From Phycisphaerae bacterium (lineage in GTDB: Bacteria > Planctomycetota > Phycisphaerae > Phycisphaerales > UBA1924), in contig BQMO01000005.1 of NCBI GenBank assembly GCA_022180725.1, positions 216,730 to 280,729 of the forward strand: a stretch of 64,000 bases of DNA, written 5' to 3'. The notes beneath the pieces were generated by a model that worked only from the letters and a program-made list of their open reading frames with translations, had not been told where the DNA came from and searched no databases. This document shows, piece by piece, positions 26,259-35,031 of this stretch. Both the position numbers and the translations under genes were made by a program. The first letter of the stretch is position 1; every line of letters begins with the position of its first letter.

Positions 26259-28052
26259 CTACTCGGCGGACCTTCCGTCGAAGGCGTCGGGGACGAATGT
26301 TCGGGCCCGGTCCCGCAGCAGTCGCGAAACCTGGTCACCGGAATCGAGGGCGAGGGCCTGTCGGGCCACGCGCTCGCACTGTTGCATGCTCACCGATCGG
26401 ATGAACCGCTTGAGTTGCGGGATCGACGAACTGCTCACCGAGAGGATACGCAGCCCGAGTCCGAGAAGCAGCATGGCGTATTCCAGGTCGGCCGCGGACT
26501 CCCCACAGCACGAGATCGGCACGTGGTGACGCCTGGCTGTACGGGAAACGTCCCGAATCAGGCGTAAAACCGCCGGGTGCGTCGGGGTGTACAGGTGCGC
26601 CACCCGCTCGTTGATCCGGTCCACCGCCAGGGTGTACTGCACCAGGTCGTTCGTCCCGATCGAGAAGAAATCCACCTCGCGGGCGAACGCCTCGGCCTGG
26701 ATCGCCGCGCTGGGAACCTCCACCATCATCCCCAACTTGATGTCCTTGTCGAACGCCGCCCCCTCTTCGGCCAGGTCCTCCATGACCTCCCGCACGTGGA
26801 ACTTCGCCTGCCGGAGTTCGGGGATCGTGCTCACCAGCGGGAACATGACCTTGATCGGCCCTTTCGCGCTGGCCCGCAGGATCGCCCGCAACTGCGTCCG
26901 GAACATCCCCGTGTGCTGCAGGCAGTACCGGATGCTCCGGTTGCCCAGGAACGGGTTACGCTCGGGAACCTCGGCCTGGGCCTGCGTGTACTTGTCCGCG
27001 CCGAGGTCCACCGTGCGGATCACCAACTCGCGGCCCGCGCACAACTCCACGCACCGCGTGTACGCCGCGTAGTGGTCCGCTTCCGTCGGCTCGCGCTGCG
27101 CCGTCAGGTAGAGGTACTCCGTGCGGTAAAGCCCCACCCCCTCGCCCCCGTGCTGCAGCACCTTCTTCACCTCGTCGGCGAGTTCGATGTTGCCCAGGAT
27201 GTGCACGGCGTGCCCGTCGGTCGTCACCCCGGGGAGGTCGCAGAGTTCGGTCAGGGAGACGCGGAACAGCGCCCGCTGGCGCGTGTAGCCCCGGTACTCC
27301 TCCTCGGTGGCGGGGTCGGGGTTGAGAATCACCGCGCCCTTGTCCCCGTCGAGGATCACCGGCATCCCGTCGCGCGCGGCCTTCAGCAGCGTGCGGCACC
27401 CCACCACGGCGGGAATGTCCAGTGCCTTGGCGATGATCGCCGTGTGGCTGGTCATGCCCCCCAGGTCGGTGGCGAAGCCGAGCACCTTCGTGCGGTCGAA
27501 CGACGCCGTCTGCGACGGGGTCAGGTCGCGCGCGAGGATAATGGTGTTCTCGTCGGCCTGCGCGATGCGGCTCGCCCCCGGGCCGACCAGGTGCTTCATC
27601 AGCCGATCACCCAGGTCCTCGATGTCGTTCACCTTCGTGGCGAACACGGAGTTCTTGTTCGCGCGGAACTGGTCGGCGAGGTTCGCCAGCACATGGCACG
27701 CGGCGTAGTCCGCCGTCACGTGCTCCTTTTCGATCATCGCGTGGATCGGCCCCAGCAGCGACGGGTCGCTGAGCATGCCGACGTGGAACAGGAAGATCTT
27801 CGCCGCTTCCTTCCCCATCTGCCCTTCGGCCTGCTGGTGCACCTCGCGGAGTTCGGCGATCGAATCCCGGACCGCGGCGTCGAACCGTGCCCGCTCGGCG
27901 GCCTCCTGCTCGGGTCGGATCGACCGTCTCGTCACCCGACGCAGGTCATCGTCCACCACCAGCACTTTGCCAATGACAATCCCCGGGGAGACCGGAAGCC
28001 CCTTGATAATCGTTGGCGGTAGGGGGGATGAAGGGTCGGACGGTTGGGGCAT
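26259..28052 (-). CDS. ptsI: Phosphoenolpyruvate-protein phosphotransferase (PTS enzyme I)
   Basis: 597 residues from the ATG at 28052 (MPQPSDPSSPLPPTIIKGLP), where the family's G-x-P-x-S-P-G start appears; an ATG at 28121 lies before a TACACT hexamer. The phospho-His sits in TDLGGMTSHTAIIAKALDIPAVVG. The C-terminal TIM barrel has GVGLYRTEYLYL, GNRSIRYCLQH, EVPSAAI, SIGTNDLVQYTLAVDR and SCCGESAADL with the catalytic Cys. Enzyme I passes phosphate from PEP to HPr. HPr and EII genes are not in the window. The promoter region is shared with divergent rho. Confidence 0.95.
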   Translation of the reverse strand: MPQPSDPSSPLPPTIIKGLPVSPGIVIGKVLVVDDDLRRVTRRSIRPEQEAAERARFDAAVRDSIAELREVHQQAEGQMGKEAAKIFLFHVGMLSDPSLLGPIHAMIEKEHVTADYAACHVLANLADQFRANKNSVFATKVNDIEDLGDRLMKHLVGPGASRIAQADENTIILARDLTPSQTASFDRTKVLGFATDLGGMTSHTAIIAKALDIPAVVGCRTLLKAARDGMPVILDGDKGAVILNPDPATEEEYRGYTRQRALFRVSLTELCDLPGVTTDGHAVHILGNIELADEVKKVLQHGGEGVGLYRTEYLYLTAQREPTEADHYAAYTRCVELCAGRELVIRTVDLGADKYTQAQAEVPERNPFLGNRSIRYCLQHTGMFRTQLRAILRASAKGPIKVMFPLVSTIPELRQAKFHVREVMEDLAEEGAAFDKDIKLGMMVEVPSAAIQAEAFAREVDFFSIGTNDLVQYTLAVDRINERVAHLYTPTHPAVLRLIRDVSRTARRHHVPISCCGESAADLEYAMLLLGLGLRILSVSSSSIPQLKRFIRSVSMQQCERVARQALALDSGDQVSRLLRDRARTFVPDAFDGRSAE

Positions 28053-28114
28053 GGGTCGGCGTGAGTGTAGTGTGAAATCAGGTGATTCGGGAGCATTGAG
28101 AGGACGGGTCCCAC

Positions 28115-28143
28115 TTGACACGGGCCGCCCGATTTGGTGTGAT
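28115..28143 (+). promoter_or_regulatory. Candidate sigma-70 promoter of rho
   Basis: TTGACA (28115-28120), a 17-base spacer and TGTGAT (28138-28143, four of six to TATAAT). It would give a leader of about 210 bases before the GTG of rho at 28363. A long leader at rho would fit the attenuation known for this gene in E. coli, but no leader structure was established here. The rest of the 310-base gap between ptsI and rho has no coding frame with a recognisable product. Confidence 0.45.
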
Positions 28144-28362
28144 AGAGTCGTTGCGAGTCCGGGGCGGCCGGTATCTCGGCGTGGCCCAGGGGAGCAGATT
28201 TACTTTCGACGCGCTCGGCTGGTTCGGCCCGGGTGTGGTTGAGCGCCAGGGCGGCCGCGGTCGCCGGCGAAGAAAACGTGCAGGCCCGCGGAAGGCGGGA
28301 CGGCTTCGCCGCTGGGAGGCGTAGTCGGTGCTCGGGGGCGGTAAAGCCCCTGTGGAGGCCGT

Positions 28363-29538
28363 GTGAACGGACATGGATTTGGCGGTGGCGGCGGCGGACG
28401 GGGTCGCCGCCGTCGGCGGGGCCGGGGTGGTGGAAACTACCCCGCGGGCCCCAGGCCGGGCGGACATACCGGCGTCGCGCCGTCGCCTCAACCACAAACA
28501 GAATCGCGCGGCTCGTTCGACGTCGACGGCCAGCCGTTGCACATCGCACCCGGCACGCGCCGGTTCGACGAACTCACCAGCATCGATCCTCAGCCCCGGT
28601 TGACGCTCGAATACCCGGGGTGCCCGGCGTCGTGCCGCCTGATCGATCTCTTCTGCCCCATCGGCCGCGGGCAGCGCGGCATGATCGTGTCGCCCCCCAA
28701 GGCCGGCAAGACCACCCTCCTCAAGGACATCGCCACCGCCCTCCTCCGCAACCACCCGGACATCGAGGTGGTCGTCCTGCTGGTGGACGAGCGGCCCGAG
28801 GAAGTCACCGACTTCCGCCGGACCTTTGTCAACACCCAGACCGAGGCCGTGGCGAGGGAAATGCTCGCGCGCGGCGAGGCGGCGTTCAAGGAGGCGCACG
28901 CCAACGGCGCCGCCGACCTGTTGCGCGGCGACGCGACGCCGAAGAAGCTCCGCGTCCGCGTCATCGCCAGCAGCAACGACCACCCGGTTGAGAAACACAT
29001 CGAGGTGGCGACGACGACGATCGAGCGTTGCCGCCGCATGGTCGAGGCCGGCAAGCACGTCGTCATCCTGCTCGATTCGCTCACGCGCCTGGGGCGGGCC
29101 TTCAACCAGAGCCGCCGGCACGCCAGCAGCGGGCGCACCATGACCGGCGGGCTGGACAGCCGCGCCCTCGAAGTGCCCCGGCAGATCTTCGGCTCGGCCC
29201 GCAACACCGAGGAGGCCGGCAGCCTCACCATCATCGCCAGTTGCCTGGTCGACACCGGCTCGGCCGCCGACCAGATCATCTTCGAGGAGTTCAAAGGCTC
29301 GGGCAACATGGAACTGATCCTCGACCGCAAGATCAGCGAGCGCCGACTGTTCCCCGCCATCAACCTCGCCGAGAGCGGCACGCGCAAGGAAGACAAGCTC
29401 CTCACCGATCAGGAGCTCAAGACCATGACGGCCCTGCGCCGCCGCCTGCTCGCCATGCCCCCGCACCAGCAGGTCGAACAACTCCTCTCGGCGTTGCAGC
29501 GGTTCCCGACGAACGCGGTGCTCGCGGGGAGCACCTGA
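28363..29538 (+). CDS. rho: Transcription termination factor Rho, short atypical form
   Basis: 391 residues with a GTG start; an in-frame TAA at 28342 rules out a longer N-terminus. The ATPase core is canonical: IGRGQRGMIVSPPKAGKT (Walker A 111-117), VVLLVDERPEEVTDFRR, HVVILLDSLTRLGRAFN, GSLTIIASCLVDTGS, FEEFKGSGNMEL. Two departures stand out. The N-terminal helical and cold-shock-like RNA-binding domain (~70 residues before the core in E. coli) is absent and replaced by a ~55-residue Gly/Arg-rich segment (GRGRRRRRGRGGG). And about 40 residues (roughly 155-195, TEAVAREMLARGEAAFKEAH) are inserted after DERPEEVT. Rho is a hexameric RNA translocase that ends transcription. How this form grips RNA is open. 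Confidence 0.95.
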   Translation: MNGHGFGGGGGGRGRRRRRGRGGGNYPAGPRPGGHTGVAPSPQPQTESRGSFDVDGQPLHIAPGTRRFDELTSIDPQPRLTLEYPGCPASCRLIDLFCPIGRGQRGMIVSPPKAGKTTLLKDIATALLRNHPDIEVVVLLVDERPEEVTDFRRTFVNTQTEAVAREMLARGEAAFKEAHANGAADLLRGDATPKKLRVRVIASSNDHPVEKHIEVATTTIERCRRMVEAGKHVVILLDSLTRLGRAFNQSRRHASSGRTMTGGLDSRALEVPRQIFGSARNTEEAGSLTIIASCLVDTGSAADQIIFEEFKGSGNMELILDRKISERRLFPAINLAESGTRKEDKLLTDQELKTMTALRRRLLAMPPHQQVEQLLSALQRFPTNAVLAGST

Positions 29539-29589
29539 TCATCCCAGACGGGCTGTCGATTCCGCGGCGCACGGCTCCCCGCCGCGCGG

Positions 29590-29595
29590 TACACT
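29590..29595 (+). promoter_or_regulatory. Candidate -10 element for the gene at 29602 (leaderless)
   Basis: TACACT followed by six bases and ATG. Same spacing as at hit and the glutaminase-like gene. It is the main reason to accept the small gene that follows. Confidence 0.35.
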
Positions 29596-29601
29596 GACGC
29601 C

Positions 29602-29847
29602 ATGCTCCTCGGGCTGTGGACGCACAAGCGTGTCGAGTCGGCTTCCGAGTTGTTCCGGCGGCAGCACTCCCTTTGGCTGACGCGCGCACTGCGCGGCGGG
29701 CGCGAGTACCCGCGCATCCCCGTGCGGGCCGTCACCGCGGGCGGGTGGTCGCGGCTCATGGCCCGCCCGGGCGGGCCGGCCCTGGCCGAGCGCTGGTGGA
29801 GCCACGCGTTCGACCGCGTCGACGACGCCGGCGACGGCGACGAATAA
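29602..29847 (+). CDS. Small hypothetical protein
   Basis: 81 residues, soluble by eye, with many Arg, Trp and Glu (MLLGLWTHKRVESASELFRR; later LAERWWSHAFDRVDD). No family recognised. Support comes from position: it fills a gap between rho and the next membrane-protein gene on the same strand and has a TACACT hexamer 6 bases before the ATG. No Shine-Dalgarno sequence, consistent with a leaderless start. Confidence 0.5.
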   Translation: MLLGLWTHKRVESASELFRRQHSLWLTRALRGGREYPRIPVRAVTAGGWSRLMARPGGPALAERWWSHAFDRVDDAGDGDE

Positions 29848-29922
29848 CCCGCCGCGTTGCTACCCTCTGTCCGATCCCCCGACGCGCCCGTGGCTCGGCG
29901 TGGGACGCACCGGGAACGCACC

Positions 29923-30789
29923 ATGAGCGAACACACCCCCGCGCCCGCCGGCGAGGTTCAGCATTCGAAGGTGTCCCGCAAGTGGACGCTGAAGATGGTC
30001 GCCATCGCGGTGTTCCTGGCCGGGTTCGGGTTGTGGGGGCTGTACGACGCGACGGTGGCCTACCCGCGCCGCGGCGAGCGGGCCTCGGAATACCTCGAGT
30101 TCCAGTACCTGGAGAACTTCAAACAGGCGCGGCCGCCGCTCGACCACCGCGCGGGCATCGCCGACCCCGCCAACGAACTCCAGCGCCTCCGCGGCGGCGC
30201 CCCGAGCGACCTCGCCGACCGTGCCGCGAAAACCTGGCTCGAATCGCTCGTGCTCATCGGGCGGCTCGACGGGCCGACCGCGACGAGCATCCCGCGCACG
30301 GACTTCCGTGGATCGTCGGTCGCCGACGCCGAGACGCGTCGGCGGGAGCTCGAGCAGAAGTTCACCACCGGCGGGCAGGCGCAGGCCCCCAGCCCGCTCT
30401 CGAAGTGGGACATCCCCGTGCAGTGGATCATCACCGCCGCCGGGCTGGGGTTGGGCCTGTGGATGCTGCTGCTCATCATCCGCGTGCGGACGAAGTCCTT
30501 CGCGTTCGAGCCGGGCTCGATGCGGCTGACGCTCCCCGGCGGGGCGTCGTTTACCCCCGCCGACATCGAGGACGTCGACAAGCGCAAGTGGCACAAGTTC
30601 TACGTGACCGTCAAGATCAAGCCGGGGCACGGCACGCTCGGCGGCAAGGATGTCGAACTCGACCTGCTGCGCTACGAGCCGGTCGAGGAATGGGTGCTGG
30701 CCATGGAGCGGGCCGCGTTCCCGGACCGGGTCGAACAGCCCCCGCCCGAGGAGCCGGCCCCTTCCCCGGCGGATGGGCCTGCGGCGTAA
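29923..30789 (+). CDS. Two-pass membrane protein, unknown
   Basis: 288 residues from the ATG at 29923 (MSEHTPAPAGEVQHSKVSRK); upstream in-frame codons look non-coding. One TM helix near the start (MVAIAVFLAGFGLWGLYDAT), a ~120-residue loop, a second TM helix (WIITAAGLGLGLWMLLLIIRV) and then a C-terminal beta-rich domain with RLTLPGGASFTPADIEDVDK that resembles a PH-like small domain. Ends in Pro/Glu-rich sequence. No family recognised. Followed by a DUF456-like gene 43 bases on. Confidence 0.7.
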   Translation: MSEHTPAPAGEVQHSKVSRKWTLKMVAIAVFLAGFGLWGLYDATVAYPRRGERASEYLEFQYLENFKQARPPLDHRAGIADPANELQRLRGGAPSDLADRAAKTWLESLVLIGRLDGPTATSIPRTDFRGSSVADAETRRRELEQKFTTGGQAQAPSPLSKWDIPVQWIITAAGLGLGLWMLLLIIRVRTKSFAFEPGSMRLTLPGGASFTPADIEDVDKRKWHKFYVTVKIKPGHGTLGGKDVELDLLRYEPVEEWVLAMERAAFPDRVEQPPPEEPAPSPADGPAA

Positions 30790-30832
30790 GTCGCGCGAAC
30801 CCCCGGCACGCCGATTCCGAACAACATACGGC

Positions 30833-31369
30833 ATGCCCGATTGGGACTGGATTCAAATCTCGGCGGTGGCCCTGATCGCGCTGGCCTCGTTCGCGGGGGT
30901 GGTGCTCACCGTGCTCACCCTGCCCGGCACGTGGGTGACGGTGGCGGCGGGTGTGGTGGTCAAGGCATGGCGGCCTGAGTTGATGCCGTGGTGGGTGCTG
31001 CTGGCGGCGCTGGCCCTGGCGTTGCTGGCCGAGGGGATCGAGTTCGCGGCAACAGCGCTGGGGGCCGCCAAAGCCGGGGCGACCCGGCGAGGGGCCGTCG
31101 GCGCGATCATCGGCTCGATCGTCGGCGCCCTGGGCGGGTCGATCGTCCCGCCATTCCCCTTGGGAACAATCCTCGGGGGCGTGCTCGGGGCGGGGCTGGG
31201 CGCGATGATCGCGGAGCGGCACGGGAACGCGACATGGCGTCAGGCCGGGCAGGCCGCCGGCGGGGCCGCCGCGGGGCGGCTTGTCGCGACGCTGGCCAAG
31301 ACGACGCTGGCGGGGGTGATCGCCGCAACGCTTTCGACGGCGGCGGTGGTCATGGCGGTTCGGACGTAG
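30833..31369 (+). CDS. DUF456-like integral membrane protein
   Basis: 178 residues from the ATG at 30833 (MPDWDWIQISAVALIALASF). Almost entirely hydrophobic: TM stretches around 8-45, 55-80, then glycine-rich GAIIGSIVGALGGSIVPPFP, which is typical of the DUF456 family, and a final helix. The family is widespread and of unknown function. It probably shares a transcript with the preceding membrane-protein gene. Confidence 0.75.
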   Translation: MPDWDWIQISAVALIALASFAGVVLTVLTLPGTWVTVAAGVVVKAWRPELMPWWVLLAALALALLAEGIEFAATALGAAKAGATRRGAVGAIIGSIVGALGGSIVPPFPLGTILGGVLGAGLGAMIAERHGNATWRQAGQAAGGAAAGRLVATLAKTTLAGVIAATLSTAAVVMAVRT

Positions 31370-31516
31370 CCCCATGAAGATCGCGTTGGGCCGGGCGGGT
31401 GGTATGGCGGAATTGCCGTCCGGTAAGTATGCTGTGGGCTACACAGGGAGGTGTCGTCGGCCGATGGGCTGTGTGCAGTGCCACCGGACCGACGCAGCAG
31501 CACGAAGCGGAGCACC

Positions 31517-33040
31517 ATGACCAAAGCCGTCGCCGAGTCGTCCGCGCGCGTCGTGAACGGAAGCACTCAGGGAGAACGCGTGAAGGCCAAGGGGCCGACA
31601 CAGGGAGCCGCGAACACCGAGAAGGGCGTCAAGCACTTTGTGCTCGACACCAACATCCTCCTGCACAACCCCGACGCGCTCTTCGTCTTTCAGGACAACC
31701 ACGTCGTCATTCCCTTCAAGGTCATCGAGGAGCTCGACCGGCTCAAGCGCAAGGATGATGATCTGGGCCGCAACGCCCGCGCCTGTATCCGCCACCTCGA
31801 CCGCCTCCGGGCCATCGGCAAACTCCCCGACGGGGTCGAGTGGGGCAAACTGCCCACGCAGCCGAACGCGGCGCGGTCGGCGGGCGTGAACGGAAAAACG
31901 GGGACGGTGCGGATCGACGTGACGGACTACGCCCGGCCCCCGGCGATCATCGAGGACACGCCCGACAACCACATTATCGCCGTCGCCTATCACCTGAAGG
32001 AAAAAGGCGTGCGGGTGGTCTTCGTCACCAAGGACCTTGCCGCGCGGATCAAGAGCGACGCCCTGGGCATCAAGACCGAGGACTTCGAGAACCAGCGCGT
32101 CGACGCGGAGCGCCTGTACATCGGGTACGCCAGCATCGAGACCGGCGGCGACCTCATCGACGAACTCTACCGCGACCGCATGATCCCCATGGAGCGGGTC
32201 GAGAAGCACCTTGTCGAGCGCGACGAGCACGGGCAGAAGTTTCCCATCGTCCTCAACCCCAACCAGTACCTCGTGCTGCGCGACAAGGACGACGAGAACC
32301 ACACCGGCCTGGGCCGTCGCCTGGGCGACACGGCCCACCTCATCCCCGTCACCGGCCCCCGCAAGCCCGTGCACGGCATCCTCGCGCGCAACGTCCAGCA
32401 GACGATGGCCCTCGACGCGCTCCTTGATGAGGACATCAAGTTCGTCACGCTCCTGGGTTCGGCGGGCACGGGCAAGACGCTGCTGGCCCTCGCCGCGGGC
32501 ATGAGCAAGGTCTTCGGCGAGCAGCGCTACGACAAGTTGCTGGTGGCGCGGCCCATCATGCCGCTGGGGCGCGACATCGGCTATCTCCCCGGCGACAAGG
32601 ACGAGAAACTCGGCGCGTGGATGCAGCCCATCTTCGACAACCTGTCGTATCTGCTTTCAACCCGCGGCGCCCACGACAAGGGCCCCGACAGCCAGACGAG
32701 CGAACAGCGCATCAGCAAGTTGATGGCGGACGGCAAGGTGGTGCTCGAGCCGCTGACGTACATCCGCGGGCGGAGCATTCCGCACCAGTTCATGATCGTG
32801 GACGAAGCCCAGAACCTGACGCCGCACGAGGTGAAGACGATCGCCAGCCGCGTGGGCGAGGGGACCAAACTCGTCCTCACCGGCGACATCGGGCAGATCG
32901 ACAACCCGTACCTGGACCAATCCAGCAACGGGCTGTCGTACGCCATCGAGAAGATGAAGGGCGTCCGCCTCTTCGCGCATGTGACGCTGGCCAAGAGCGA
33001 GCGCAGCGAACTGGCGAGTTTGGCCGCGAGCAGGCTCTAA
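31517..33040 (+). CDS. PhoH-family ATPase with N-terminal PIN domain
   Basis: 507 residues from the ATG at 31517 ([13 protein letters not shown]). Residues about 35-190 are a PIN nuclease domain ([20 protein letters not shown], with later Asp in [10 protein letters not shown] and [17 protein letters not shown]). The PhoH ATPase domain follows with [17 protein letters not shown] (Walker A), [19 protein letters not shown], and [18 protein letters not shown]. This is the PhoH2/YlaK arrangement, an RNA helicase plus RNase in characterised members. TATGCT lies about 90 bases upstream. The fucose-synthase-like gene starts 11 bases after its stop. Confidence 0.93.
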   Translation: MTKAVAESSARVVNGSTQGERVKAKGPTQGAANTEKGVKHFVLDTNILLHNPDALFVFQDNHVVIPFKVIEELDRLKRKDDDLGRNARACIRHLDRLRAIGKLPDGVEWGKLPTQPNAARSAGVNGKTGTVRIDVTDYARPPAIIEDTPDNHIIAVAYHLKEKGVRVVFVTKDLAARIKSDALGIKTEDFENQRVDAERLYIGYASIETGGDLIDELYRDRMIPMERVEKHLVERDEHGQKFPIVLNPNQYLVLRDKDDENHTGLGRRLGDTAHLIPVTGPRKPVHGILARNVQQTMALDALLDEDIKFVTLLGSAGTGKTLLALAAGMSKVFGEQRYDKLLVARPIMPLGRDIGYLPGDKDEKLGAWMQPIFDNLSYLLSTRGAHDKGPDSQTSEQRISKLMADGKVVLEPLTYIRGRSIPHQFMIVDEAQNLTPHEVKTIASRVGEGTKLVLTGDIGQIDNPYLDQSSNGLSYAIEKMKGVRLFAHVTLAKSERSELASLAASRL

Positions 33041-33051
33041 GATCACGTCTC

Positions 33052-34029
33052 ATGCCGACCGATCTTTCAAACAAGCGGATCATTCTCACCGGCGGGGCCG
33101 GGTTTCTCGGGCGGTGCGTCGTCGCGGGCCTAGCCCGGCGCGGCGTGCCTGAAAAAAACATCTTCATCCCCCGCCGGAAGGACTTTGACCTGACGGACAT
33201 GGCCAGCGTGCAGCGGCTGTACCGGGCCGCGTTCCCCGGGAACAAGGCCGATGTCGTGATCCACCTCGCGGCGGAGGTGGGGGGCATCGGGGCGAACCTG
33301 CTCAACCCCGGGCGGTACTTCTACGCGAACATGGCCATGGCCCTGCACCTGATCGAGCAGGCCCGTCTCGACGGCCTCATCGAGCGCGGCGGGAAGTTCG
33401 TGCAGGTAGGCACGATCTGTGCGTACCCGAAGTTCACGCCCGTTCCGTTTGTCGAGGACAATCTGTGGAACGGGTATCCGGAAGAGACGAACGCGCCGTA
33501 CGGCGTGGCGAAAAAGGCCGCGTGGCAGATGCTCGACGCGTACAAACTTCAGTACAGGATGTGCTCGTCGTACGTGCTGCCGGTCAACCTGTACGGCCCG
33601 TTCGACAACTTTGACCTCGGCTCCAGCCACGTCATCCCCGCGTTGATCCGCAAGTGCGTCGAAGCGCAGCTGCGGGGGGATAAGGAGATCGTGTGCTGGG
33701 GGACGGGATCGGCCAGCCGTGAGTTTTTGTACGTCGAGGACGCGGCGGAGGGAATCCTGCGGGCCACCGAGGTGCTGGACGACCCGACGCCGGTAAACTT
33801 GGGCGCGGGGTTTGAGATCACCATCAAGGACCTGGTCGAGTTGATCGTGAAGCTCGTGGGGTTCAAGGGCGCGATCGTGTGGGACGCGACGAAGCCCGAC
33901 GGGCAGCCGCGGCGGCAGTTGAGCGTCGAGAAGGCCGCCAGGCTCCTCGGCTGGAAGGCCGCCATGCCCTTCGAGGAAGGCCTGAAGCGAACGATCGAGT
34001 GGTATCGGACGCACGCGTCGGGGCGTTGA
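33052..34029 (+). CDS. GDP-L-fucose synthase-like NAD(P)-dependent epimerase/reductase
   Basis: 325 residues from the ATG at 33052. Short-chain dehydrogenase fold with [31 protein letters not shown], the catalytic Tyr/Lys in [30 protein letters not shown] and [18 protein letters not shown]. This matches GDP-L-fucose synthase, which makes GDP-fucose (or a related deoxysugar) from the 4-keto-6-deoxymannose intermediate; the dehydratase partner is not in the window. It opens the polysaccharide region and immediately follows phoH. Confidence 0.87.
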   Translation: MPTDLSNKRIILTGGAGFLGRCVVAGLARRGVPEKNIFIPRRKDFDLTDMASVQRLYRAAFPGNKADVVIHLAAEVGGIGANLLNPGRYFYANMAMALHLIEQARLDGLIERGGKFVQVGTICAYPKFTPVPFVEDNLWNGYPEETNAPYGVAKKAAWQMLDAYKLQYRMCSSYVLPVNLYGPFDNFDLGSSHVIPALIRKCVEAQLRGDKEIVCWGTGSASREFLYVEDAAEGILRATEVLDDPTPVNLGAGFEITIKDLVELIVKLVGFKGAIVWDATKPDGQPRRQLSVEKAARLLGWKAAMPFEEGLKRTIEWYRTHASGR

Positions 34030-34114
34030 CGGTTGAACGGCGTGGTTCTGGTCCAAGAACGCAATTGATCACGGTTCGATCACGCCGACGAATCCCCGGG
34101 CCGATGATTCCCTC

Positions 34115-34951
34115 ATGCGCTCCGTGGGAATCCAGCACAACAGCATGTCGATGGTGGGCCGCCGCCAAATCGACATCGCCACGCGCAGCGTGAATCAGGC
34201 CATGGAGCGGCTCGCGACGGGCAAGCGGGTGAACCGTGCCGCGGACGACCCCTCGGGCGTCGCCGCGATCACCGAACTTACGGCCCGCGAGCGAACCCTG
34301 CGCGCCCAGATCGACCACGCGGACCGGGAGAGCGCGTACCTCGCCGCCAGGGACGGCGCCCAGAGTGTCGTCTCGGACCTGCTGATCGAACTGCAGGGGC
34401 ACGTCGTGGCGGCGGCCAACCGGGGTGGGTTGTCGCCCGAGGAAATCGCCGCCCATCAACTCGAGGCCGAGAGCATCCTGAAGACCATCGACCACCTGTC
34501 GCAGGCCGCCGAGTTCAACGGCCGCAAACTGCTCGACGGCTTGGGGACATCAACCCTGGGCCAACATTACGTCACCGTGACCGGCGCCGACGGTCAGCCC
34601 GAAACGATCACCATGACCCTGGCCGGCATGATGGGCGGCGGGCCGCTCAACCTCGTGACCGGCAACCTCGAAACGGCCCAGAAGGTTGTGAAGTCCGCCA
34701 CCACGGCCGTCAGCACTTCCCGGTCGGCGATCGGGAACCGCATGCTGGAGATCGACTCGCAGCGGCGCACCGGCCTGAAGGAACTCGAAGGCGTGATGGG
34801 CGAGAAATCGCGCGTCGAGGACGCGGACTACGCGGCCGAAACGTCGAATCTGGTCCGCGCGCGGGTGTTGCAGGACGTCGCGCTCTACACCACCCAGTTG
34901 GCGGGCGAGTTGATGGCCAAGACGGCGATGGCCCTTCTGAAGGTTGCGTAG
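34115..34951 (+). CDS. Short flagellin (D0/D1 domains only)
   Basis: 278 residues. The N-terminal D0/D1 half (GIQHNSMSMVGRRQIDIATRSVNQAMERL, then ATGKRVNRAADDPSGVAAI, FNGRKLLDG) and the C-terminal half (KSRVEDADYAAETSNLVRARVLQD, ending MAKTAMALLKVA) match the flagellin family that polymerises into the filament. The middle is only about 60 residues, so the variable domains D2/D3 are missing. No other flagellar gene is present within the window; its neighbours make polysaccharide. It could be a minor filament subunit or a lone flagellin of a scattered set. Confidence 0.9.
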   Translation: MRSVGIQHNSMSMVGRRQIDIATRSVNQAMERLATGKRVNRAADDPSGVAAITELTARERTLRAQIDHADRESAYLAARDGAQSVVSDLLIELQGHVVAAANRGGLSPEEIAAHQLEAESILKTIDHLSQAAEFNGRKLLDGLGTSTLGQHYVTVTGADGQPETITMTLAGMMGGGPLNLVTGNLETAQKVVKSATTAVSTSRSAIGNRMLEIDSQRRTGLKELEGVMGEKSRVEDADYAAETSNLVRARVLQDVALYTTQLAGELMAKTAMALLKVA

Positions 34952-35031
34952 AAGCCCGACGCGAACACGCAAAGACCCATCCAGCGCATGGCGAAGGAAG
35001 TGCGCGAACTCCGACCCGGCGCGAGCCGATA

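Noticed and set aside
23809..26529. A 906-residue plus-strand open frame across the RNase E gene
   Set aside because: Runs antisense through conserved catalytic motifs and beyond the gene into GC-rich leader; composition is that of a shadow frame.
26577..28022. A 481-residue open frame opposite ptsI
   Set aside because: Antisense to intact enzyme I motifs.
34100..34107. GCCGATGA as a flagellar sigma-28 -10 box for the flagellin gene
   Set aside because: It ends only 7 bases from the ATG and no TAAA-type -35 lies at the right distance.
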